Source: Strigamia acuminata (taxonomy: Eukaryota; Arthropoda; Chilopoda; Geophilomorpha; Linotaeniidae). From it: DNA of 64,000 nt. The stretch spans positions 36,294,427 through 36,358,426 of the forward strand of contig OX442315.1 of NCBI GenBank assembly GCA_949358305.1. The letters are read 5' to 3'. The notes beneath the pieces were generated by a model. That model was not told where the DNA came from. It saw only the letters and a list, made by a program, of their open reading frames with translations, and did not search any database. The number at the start of each line of letters is the position of its first letter. Within the stretch, counting starts at the first letter, position 1. Shown here piece after piece: positions 55,301-64,000 of the stretch. The position numbers and the translations under genes are program-made.

Positions 55301-55528
55301 GAAACCACCTCATCAATCACTTCTTCCGAGGAGGCGAAACGCGAATCTCTGCCGCAACCGGACTCGAATTTAGCGTCGGTGGCCGGCGAGGAAGCCGAAT
55401 GCCTCGTCTCATCGGCCGGGAAGAGCTCGGAGCGGCGTAAAGTATCGGACTCGGCCGATCATTGCGATTCGGTTCACAATGGAGAAATTCAGGGGTCAAA
55501 TGTAATGAAAAATTCTAAAAATCTTTAA
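52393..55528 (+). CDS. NASP: Nuclear autoantigenic sperm protein, H1/H3-H4 chaperone
   Basis: Nine exons, 52393-52457, 52589-52812, 53115-53180, 53726-53972, 54040-54210, 54282-54421, 54748-54905, 54974-55102 and 55160-55528, give 522 residues in frame. NASP (SHNi-TPR family: yeast Hif1, fission yeast Sim3) binds H3-H4 and keeps soluble histone stores. TPR1 (VNHLIQGKRHLLVQDIPSAV) is followed by a TPR interrupted by an acidic insert (about 97-180: runs of D/E encoded by 53115-53850). TPR3-4 follow (YLGEVSLESENYGQAIEEF, HYQLGLAHAFSDLFDEGVEH), then a coiled coil (AAKEEIEELKALLPEIKDKI). The C-terminal tail is Ser/Glu-rich with basic VSNITHLIKRKRK. Isoforms that skip the small acidic exon 53115-53180 (66 nt, phase-neutral) are possible. 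Confidence 0.96.
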
Positions 55529-55949
55529 TTTTATTTCACTTTGTTTTCTTTTTGCGTGTTTGTGTGAGTTTAGGTGTATTTGAAATCCATTCCTCTCGAT
55601 TATAATGGTGTAAAGAGTCTTGGTGGGCGTTTCGTCTCAACAATGATCTTGATTGATGTTTAATTTTGATATTTTCTTTTTGGAATAAGATGTTAATTTG
55701 CATAATCATAATTTGTTTTTCTTTTGTGAGAATTTTTTTTTAAACTTTGAAGAAAGAAGTAATTAAAGATTTGTTTACTTTTGTATTGAAAAATGGATTA
55801 ATTCGTTTATAATTGGCAAAAACACAAATTATGCACTACAGTACAACTCAAATATCCTATTTGTCCAATTTTGTTTGCGATAAACGGAGGACTAACTCTT
55901 GTGGCAGCCATTTTGTATTTGGTCGTAAAAAAAAACCAAAATCATTCTA

Positions 55950-56278
55950 CAGTTTGCGCCCGGTATCTTGATACTAAATTCTTACTGCGCATCCCATTCT
56001 GCGCAGACGATTTTCTAATTCCAGTTGTTATTCAGCAGTATTACGCCTAATATTAGGCCTAATAATGCTAAAAATAAGGTAAATAAATGAAAATATTTTG
56101 GTATTACGCTGTAAATTACTTGTAATAATGAGTTTATTGTTGTTTATTTACTATATTTTAGCATTATTAGGCCTAATATTAGGCTTAATACTGCTAAATA
56201 ACAACTGAAATTCGAAAATCGTCTGCGCAGAATGGGATGCGCAGTACGAATTTAGCATCGGGATACGGGCGCGAACTG
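55950..56278. mobile_element. Mariner/Tc1-type MITE, copy 2
   Basis: Begins CAGTTTGCGCCCGGTATCTT, ends GGGCGCGAACTG, with TA on both sides (55948-55949, 56279-56280). The same long inverted repeats as the copy at 20312-20616, but with a longer centre. It shares GCGCATCCCATTCTGCGCAG and the AGGCCTAATATTAGGC cores. Confidence 0.9.
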
Positions 56279-56284
56279 TAGTAC

Positions 56285-56760
56285 CGGTAGTTGTTTCTGT
56301 CTTTGCAGGTTTTGATTATGGTTAGTGAGTAATTAGTGTTCATTCTGTTATGTAGAAACACTCAAAACAGCAAAAACGGAAACTTTGAATGCTCCCATTG
56401 AGTTTTGATTGAATTTACAAGTACTTTTTTGTATTCTAAACAGGTTTTCAACCTCCCAACATCTTTATCATCCGAAGTAAACGTCGTGGATAGCATACTT
56501 TTGTAGGGTTCAAATTATATCCGAAAAACATTATAATGGAAAAAAAAAATTATGTACATTCAGTTAATTTATAATGGATGATCAGAATATTTCTTTTTGT
56601 ATAACTTTTTCTCATTATTATCATTTCTTTTTTTACAAGTTTAAATATTAAATTGCTAACAACTTAAATGCAAACAAATAAAAAAGGAAAAAAATTATTT
56701 TCTTTATTGGAATGGAAAACGTAAAAATTAAATTAAATTAAATTAAACTCCATTTAGCCT
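56285..56760. other. Intergenic, AT-rich
   Basis: No gene recognised. Confidence 0.5.
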
Positions 56761-57061
56761 TTGGACTTTCTTCAAATAGTTTTTCGCATGTTTCGCGAAC
56801 TCTGATTCACCTCCTTGATCAGATTGAATTTGACAACCATGCTTGTGGGTTTCGTTTCATGATACAATTCAGCCCTAATAATAACAACATAAGAGGAATA
56901 CTTGCCCGCCACGGATAATTTCGGGAAAAAAATCGGTAAATACTAATCGTTGACATTAGTGGAACAACAAAGAGTTCGAAGATTAAACAAGAAGTTACAA
57001 AGTCTGATTTCGGTACACGGTCATCAAGTTTCTTCAGCAACGAATAACGAAAATGTCTCAC
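56750..57061 (-). CDS. Unrecognised membrane-like ORF
   Basis: A minus-strand frame of about 80 codons (RHFRYSLLKKLDDRVPKSDF, FELFVVPLMSTISIYRFFSR, SIPLMLLLLGLNCIMKR) with hydrophobic segments. It begins at GTG, so an upstream exon or a different start would be needed. A second frame just downstream (SEFAKHAKNYLKKVQRLNGV and stop, 56750-56815) looks protein-like as well. Together they could be two exons or a frameshifted gene. I do not recognise the family. Confidence 0.25.
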
Positions 57062-57199
57062 GCGTACGAACTACGAACCCACAAAATAAAGAAGATTAAC
57101 TCCAGTGGTTTGATGGTTGCACACTTTTATATGTTATTTGATATTGAGTTTGGTTATAAATTAAATAATGTTTGTTTTCAAATAAAAATACAGTACATT

Positions 57200-58313
<1,114 letters not shown>

Positions 58314-58350
58314 AGACAAGTTTTAAGATCGGAGATGTAACGATAAAATA

Positions 58351-58366
58351 GGCGCTTTTTAGGGCC
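58351..58366 (+). terminator. Histone 3' stem-loop, H4 copy 1 (mismatch in stem)
   Basis: GGCGCTTTTTAGGGCC, 37 bp after the stop, is in the place of the SLBP-binding hairpin. The family consensus is GGCYCTTTTCAGRGCC. The fourth pair here is G opposite G rather than Y-R. Confidence 0.85.
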
Positions 58367-58439
58367 ACATGATTTAATGAAAGAGAACTCAAAATTTGGT
58401 GTAGATTTGTTTGAAAAAATAAGTGAATAAAGTTTTCGA

Positions 58440-59900
58440 ATTGAATTTTGCATTGTTACGAAGTTTGGTAAATTTTGTATTTCATTAGCATTTTACGAAT
58501 GGTTGGTGGTTATGCCCAAACTGGTTATGCCACGAATTGTTCTCCGAATTCTATCGTTTCATGCACTACAGAAATGCCAAATTGATCGGGCGCCAGCGTT
58601 GAATTTGTCGTCACTAAATTGATGGAGGAGTCGCGAATGCGGTTTCTGTATTGTTGGATTTTTCTTCGATAAAATTGAGTTTTATAAGAAATGTGTGAAG
58701 CCAAAATGCTTGTTACTTCCGAAACCGTGTTTTTCTTTGAGACTGTGAGCTTTCAGAAAGCACAATAAATTCATTCTTTTTGTTGTTTTTTAATTGTTCT
58801 GCTCTTGCGTACGTCTGCACGTGAGAAAATGCCGTATTGTTTGTTTATGGTTGTTGTGGAGGACTGTACACCACCAGGGCTGTCTTAACACTTTTCAGCG
58901 CCCTGGGCTTAAAAAAAATCAGGCGCCCTTTGTTCCTTGTCATAATTTAAAAAAAAAAATCATTTTTACATTTACAATTTCACAGACGCGTTGCTAGGGT
59001 ATACTTGTAGTGCACCCGTGTTTTTTGGGCATGTTGGCGCCCTACTCCCACCCCCTCCAAAAGAAGTACCGGTAAGCATTTTTGTGAAAAATTAATTTGA
59101 ACCAAAATATGCGTTTTTGGACCTAAAAATGCATCTTTTGGGGAAAATGCTGCCCCGGGTGGCACCCCCTGACCTGTGGCGCCCGTGTCTTTTACACACT
59201 ATCAACTGTTGGAAATCGGTTACATATCCATATAACCGTCCATGTACCTATTTTATTAGTTATACATTTGTCCGTTGACACATCAAGAGTATCAAGTCTA
59301 GCATCATTGTAAGTGGATCAATACCATTTAGGTACTCATGTATTGATGTTATATTGTATTTTCAGTGTTACAAGTCTTGGATTTATTTTGCTGTTTGATT
59401 GCAGTATCTTAATCATGTATTTAATGTGTATTTTGATGTGTTGTTTATTGCTTGATGTGTCTGTTTCAACTGATCACAATGTCTGGTATTTTTAGGTGTA
59501 TTAGATTACCTATTGTTTATTTATAACACCATATGTATTGTAATCTATGTATTTTTCAGGCCACATGACCATTAGTTCATTTGTCCACCACTTGTGTTAA
59601 GTTTTCTTTATAGACAAATAAATGTGTGCACTTCACTTGATGTTTTGCACCAGACAAGTCAACATGGATTATTATTTATCCTCACTCACCACAAAACCCC
59701 AACATCAACAATGTGTAGGAATGGGCCTACACGTTCAGCTTATATTTGAACACTCATAAAGACTCTTTGCGCCTGGCACTCTCTTCTCTGCCCGGCGCCC
59801 CAGGGCTGCAGCCCAGTTAGCCCAATGGTAAAGGTAGGCCTGGAAATTGATGATTTATTGCAGAATCTTGTGCGATGACTTTGTAAGGAACTTTTGAATT
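58440..59900. other. Intergenic between H4 copy 1 and the ELOF1 locus
   Basis: No gene recognised. 58480-58860 is similar to 63480-63750 (downstream arm of the H4 duplication). GGCGCCC-containing segments at 58880-58935, 59035-59180 and 59785-59820 may be parts of an unidentified element. Confidence 0.5.
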
Positions 59901-59904
59901 GAAA

Positions 59905-60150
59905 AATGGCGGAAACAGGAAACCAAACGACATTTGCAACACACCATTTCAAGAAGTTAGAGGGAATTTCAAACTTCAACAATTGTAAATTTGCAATGGA
60001 AATGCAGCTCGTGCGTGAAAGTTCTAGAGAATAGTTTAGTGAAAAGAAGGCAGATGACTCCATAAGTCAAGTTGCACTAGCTACCATTGCGCTCGGACTC
60101 GGAGTTCAAGAGCATGTGCACCACGTAATCGCCAAAGACGTGTGGGCTGT
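59905..60150 (+). mobile_element. Copia-type gag relic
   Basis: ATG at 59905 opens a frame with the N-terminal pattern of Ty1/copia gag (KLEGISNFNNCKFAMEMQL), a stop at 60031-60033, and then in the same frame ADDSISQVALATIALGLG with a final VWAV. The middle of gag is missing and no pol, integrase or LTR was seen nearby, so this is a short fossil. Confidence 0.6.
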
Positions 60151-60164
60151 GTGAGAGAGAATGG

Positions 60165-60247
60165 AGCAATGTTCAATTGAGTTTCCAACGCTTCGATCGC
60201 CTTTCGTTTCGGTGGTGGCTTCCTCTTGCTCTTCTTACGACCTATGG
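60165..60247 (-). pseudogene. ELOF1 relic with lost start codon
   Basis: The minus strand reads IGRKKSKRKPPPKRKAIEAL and ETQL, matching the N-terminus of ELOF1 (the intact gene starts 498 bp upstream at 60745). The start ATG is ATA here, and the zinc-ribbon half is absent. It is a partial tandem copy. Confidence 0.8.
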
Positions 60248-60496
60248 TAGGCTAACAAAAATTTCTAGTTGTAATTTTTTCATTGTAAAAACACGGTAAA
60301 TGCAATGTAATCACCTGCGACAATTATAAACAACGAGGTTTAGTTTTCAGTTCAGCATATATCAACAATAATGGCGGCTCTTGATAAATCTCAATACCGC
60401 CCTCTAGTGACGGATTAGTAAAGCGCGGTTTAGCGCGGAATTCAAACCTTTGAAGGTAATTTTAATTTATTTATTCAATGTTATTTCAATGTTTTA

Positions 60497-60745
60497 TTAA
60501 TTCGCTCGTTCGCACGCGTCAATCCAATCGTTATACACATCAATTGGGTCCGTTAAATTATTAGTTTGAGTTTGAAAATCTTCGAAACAAACGTCGCACG
60601 TTATTTTCCCGGTTTTCCGTCTGTTGTCGATTACAACGCAGCACGATTTCTTGTGATTACAAAACGGACAATCGAATTGAGTATCCAGCGTATGGGTCGC
60701 TTTTAGCTTCGGCGCTGGTTTCCTCTGGCTTTTCTTTCTACCCAT
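60497..60745 (-). CDS. ELOF1: Transcription elongation factor 1 homolog
   Basis: An intronless 82-codon ORF. A basic N-terminal tail ([20 protein letters not shown]) is followed by the C4 zinc ribbon [10 protein letters not shown] and ITCDVC (CPFC...CDVC), then the helical end [16 protein letters not shown]. Elf1/ELOF1 binds RNA polymerase II at the DNA entry side, helps passage through nucleosomes and promotes transcription-coupled repair. It is divergent from H2A: start codons are 226 bp apart. Confidence 0.97.
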   Translation of the reverse strand: MGRKKSQRKPAPKLKATHTLDTQFDCPFCNHKKSCCVVIDNRRKTGKITCDVCFEDFQTQTNNLTDPIDVYNDWIDACERAN

Positions 60746-60971
60746 GACAAACTAATAAACAAAACACAATTTTAAAACCAAAATCTCACGTGTCCTAGGC
60801 CTAAACGAACCAACAAAGGCGCCACCGGAAGGATCGTGTGTAAGATCGTAAGATCGTACACGATTGGCTCGTTGCTTCCTTTAGGTATCTATCACGTCCG
60901 CACTCAAAACTGACTATACAAGCATGTTTGATTTGGTTGATCGTCATTCATCGTTTTGTATTCATTCAAGC

Positions 60972-61349
60972 ATGTCTGGTCGTGGTAAAGGAAACATCAG
61001 CGCCAACAAGTCGAAGAGCAAGTCTCGGTCTACGCGGGCCGGCCTTAGTTTCCCCGTCGGTCGAATCCATCGTTTGCTCCGCAAGGGAAAGTACGCGAAT
61101 CGTGTCGGTGCTGGATCTCCGGTTTATTTGGCTGCGGTGTTGGAGTATCTGGTGGCCGAAATTATGGAGTTGGCTGGAAACGCCGCGAGAGATAACAAGA
61201 AGACGCGGATCATTCCTCGACATGTCCAGTTGGCGATCAAGAACGACGAAGAGTTTAGTAAGTTGCTGTCGTCCGTTACGATTGCGGATGGTGGCGTTAT
61301 TCCCAATATTCAGGCCATTCTTCTGCCGAAGAAGACCGACAAAAAGTAG
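60972..61349 (+). CDS. H2A: Histone H2A, divergent
   Basis: Intronless, 125 codons. The histone fold is intact ([40 protein letters not shown], the [17 protein letters not shown] acidic-patch region). There is no SQ(E/D) tail, so it is not H2A.X, and it lacks H2A.Z features. It differs from the usual animal H2A at many positions: [17 protein letters not shown] at the N-terminus, [37 protein letters not shown] and ADGGVIPN. The start was taken at the SGRGKG motif; an in-frame ATG lies 16 codons upstream. A perfect 3' hairpin follows at 61393-61408. Confidence 0.97.
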   Translation: MSGRGKGNISANKSKSKSRSTRAGLSFPVGRIHRLLRKGKYANRVGAGSPVYLAAVLEYLVAEIMELAGNAARDNKKTRIIPRHVQLAIKNDEEFSKLLSSVTIADGGVIPNIQAILLPKKTDKK

Positions 61350-61392
61350 AAAGTTGTGAGGGAATTCGGTTGTCGCTGTGGATGAAACGATC

Positions 61393-61408
61393 GGCTCTTT
61401 TTAGAGCC
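61393..61408 (+). terminator. Histone 3' stem-loop of H2A
   Basis: GGCTCTTTTTAGAGCC followed by ACA, a perfect six-pair stem with a four-base loop, 43 bp after the stop codon. It marks a replication-dependent histone mRNA. Confidence 0.95.
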
Positions 61409-61409
61409 A

Positions 61410-62145
61410 CACGATTTAAGGAGAGGAGAACCAAAATTAATGTTACAATAAATAAAAATAAATTTGATAAGTTTTATAAGTTGTTTATTTTGTAAGTCGA
61501 AATTTTCCGTTAGTAAAAGCAAGAAAGAACCATTGCCGATTTGCACACGATATAAAAAGTAAATTGTACGGAGTATTATTGTTTAAGGCTTGAGTAAATA
61601 AAAATAAATTATTTTTTTTCGAAATGATAATTACATACTCACATTTAATAAAAAACAAAACAAGTAAATAAAAAAACTACGTATTTTTTGGAAATTGGAA
61701 TCCAGGCGAAAAATTTGGCAAATGTCAGATCGTTTTTTAGCAAATAGACAAAATTGTAGCTCAGATCAAAAAGTTATTGGCACCATTTAAAAGAGCGGCA
61801 AATTCTACACAGGAAACATATTTTAAATATTTTATATCGTTCGTTTTTCATTTTTTTTGTTTTTATGGTCGAATTCAAATTTCCCACTAAATTTGTCATG
61901 CGGTCGTCGGCTTCGATCGCCCGAAACGGAATCATTCGTCGATCAAATCAACGCGCGTATTACGTAATTCCAAAATTCGGGACACGGGACGGTTCGGGCC
62001 CCGAAAAATTTGAAATGTCCACCGATTTCCACCGATTTGTATGATCATTTCTACCGAAATCGGTGATAATAGCCCCGGCCTCATACTTATTCTCAGTGTT
62101 ATTCGGCTGTACAACGTACTGTTTGTTCCGGTGCTGGTAACACCC
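61410..62145. other. Intergenic between H2A and the duplicated H4 flank
   Basis: No gene recognised. A small inverted motif (CCACCGATTTCCACCGATTT and its inverse ACCGAAATCGGTG) lies at about 62019-62066. Confidence 0.5.
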
Positions 62146-62880
62146 GAAAGAATTTGGGGGCCTAACACAAAAATTACACAAAATTTCAACAGAAATAAAA
62201 TTAATTTTTTGCAAATTTCGTTTATTTAGGGGCGATGAAGCCTTTATTCTGATTTTTTAAAAAAACTTTTTCTGCATTTTGGGGCCTTAGAATTTTACGC
62301 TTAATTAAATTATGCACGGTACATTTTTACAGAAATTACCGTGTACCAGTCTCGGAATTCTGCTATAGCAATGAGCTAAATTGTTAAATAGGAATGCTAC
62401 GAATTTTACCACAAGATAAAAATGCAAAAGCGGTAGTCAGTTCGATCTAGGACGATTGCTAGTAGATTTGCAAGAATCGTTTTTTAGGCTTATACGCAAC
62501 TTCTGCTACGAGATTTGGAGTTTAATATAAACCTACGTTACCGTTCAGTTCCCACTTTTATTATTATTATTATTATTATTATAGAATTGAAAGTATTTAC
62601 GCTACTATATTGCGTTATAAGCTTTAATTATCAAAATAAAGAAGATTAACTCCAGTAGTTTGATGGTTGCACACTTTTTATATGTAATTTGATATTGTGT
62701 TTGGTTATAACTTAAATAATATTTGTTTTCAAATAAATATACAGTACATTTATTTAAACGTCAAAATTTGCAGTTGTTTCCGATGTGTCGGTATTTTGAA
62801 TTTTCGCGCGCGGTAAAATGTCTCCTGCGTACGAACTACGAATCCCAAAGCTTACTACTCGGTCGGCGCTCATGTTGAAC

Positions 62881-62888
62881 TATAAATA
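62881..62888 (+). promoter_or_regulatory. TATA box of H4 copy 2
   Basis: TATAAATA in the same context as copy 1, followed by CAGCGCCCTGATGCGAC. Confidence 0.8.
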
Positions 62889-62899
62889 CAGCGCCCTGA

Positions 62900-63286
<387 letters not shown>

Positions 63287-63323
63287 AAACAAGTTGTAAG
63301 ATCGGAGATGTAACGATAAAATA

Positions 63324-63339
63324 GGCGCTTTTTAGGGCC
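63324..63339 (+). terminator. Histone 3' stem-loop, H4 copy 2 (same mismatch)
   Basis: The same GGCGCTTTTTAGGGCC as in copy 1, with the G-G apposition at the fourth pair, 37 bp after the stop. An AATAAA follows near 63399-63404. Confidence 0.85.
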
Positions 63340-63409
63340 ACATGATTTAAAGAAAGAGTACTCAAAATTTGGTGTAGATTTGTTTGAAAAAATAAGTGAA
63401 TAAAGTTTT

Positions 63410-64000
63410 CGAATTGAATTTTGCATTGTTACGAAATCTGGCAAATTTTGTATTCCATTAGCAGGCTGGATCAATGAATGTGGACTGCGACGAATGGTTG
63501 GTAGTTATGCCCCAACTGGCCAAGAATTGTTTCGGGCACTGCACAAATGTACAATTGGGCGTCAGCGTTGAATTTGTCGTCACTAAATGGACGGAGGAGT
63601 CGCGAATGAGGTTTCTGTTTTGGTGGATCTTTTATAAAAATTAAACCGTTGGATTTTTCTTCGATAAAATTAAGTTTTATAAGAAATTTGTGAAATGTAT
63701 GTACGTGTGAAAATCTCATTTTGTTTGTTTATGGTTGTTGTGTAGGACTGTGCACCACAAGTAATAATATTTTGGATAATGTGACTCGCTGCAAATATTG
63801 ACTTTCATTGAAACAGCTATCTATTGCAAAAATTGGTCACTAGCACCAAATTTCCACCAAATTTCCAATTTCTTTCTTTAGAATCTTCACACCGGCCGGA
63901 GTGATATGTTCTTCCGTGTTGCTTGACACAGTAAGTCGACAAATTGAATCACAGCATTTTTTTTCACATAGCAAAACAAATCCTAAATATTTTTTTAATG
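63410..64000. other. Downstream flank of H4 copy 2
   Basis: No gene recognised. 63480-63750 is similar to 58480-58860 (GTTTGTTTATGGTTGTTGTG block), the downstream arm of the duplication. Nothing seen in 63760-64000. Confidence 0.5.

Noticed and set aside
59740-60063. 107-codon minus ORF over the gag relic
   Set aside because: It overlaps the better supported plus-strand gag pattern and has no recognisable domain.

Overview
The window is intron-rich animal nuclear DNA. It is AT-rich, with GT-AG introns mostly of 50-700 bp, metazoan replication-dependent histone genes, many tandem-repeat introns and several DNA transposons. The gene set (PLAA, HMGXB4, SAMD1, PIGW, REX1BD, APEH, BTF3, NASP, ELOF1, histones H4 and H2A) is general to animals. 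An invertebrate is likely, but the sequence does not fix the phylum. All identifications come from reading translated exons against remembered family sequences. Exon edges were placed by eye from GT/AG sites and reading-frame continuity.

1-10 kb: 5' part of PLAA (minus), then a truncated tandem copy of HMGXB4, a relic exon of PLAA, a TTAA-flanked MITE and the complete HMGXB4 gene. This looks like an old tandem duplication of a PLAA-HMGXB4 block with reciprocal loss. 10-13 kb: a SAMD1 orthologue (minus) that carries a double PHD finger missing from human SAMD1. 13-19 kb: a CpG-rich tract with no recognisable gene, probably promoter and 5' leader sequence. 20-31.4 kb: palindromes and a mariner-type MITE, then PIGW (minus) head-to-head with REX1BD (plus), then APEH (minus, 18 coding exons).

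31.5-50 kb: a decay zone. It holds a rearranged BTF3 piece, a GTF3C2-like 3' end, an AAR2 pseudogene, an isolated ICMT last exon, about 4.6 kb of nested duplications, and a 3.4-kb Mutator-like transposon inserted in an exon of a DOCK-C family pseudogene, then a stray APEH exon. 50-56 kb: intact BTF3 (minus) and NASP (plus), head-to-head. 57-64 kb: two H4 genes in a roughly 5-kb duplication, with ELOF1, H2A, an ELOF1 relic and a copia-type gag relic between them.

The intact genes fall into chromatin and histone biology (HMGXB4, SAMD1, NASP, H2A, H4, ELOF1), protein turnover (PLAA, APEH), nascent-chain handling (BTF3) and GPI-anchor synthesis (PIGW). They are ordinary single genes with no operon-like logic. 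The most unusual content is the chimeric HMGXB4 copy with an RRM-like insert, the SAMD1 architecture, the transposon that carries a RING-finger ORF and whose target exon can be read, and the density of partial gene copies.
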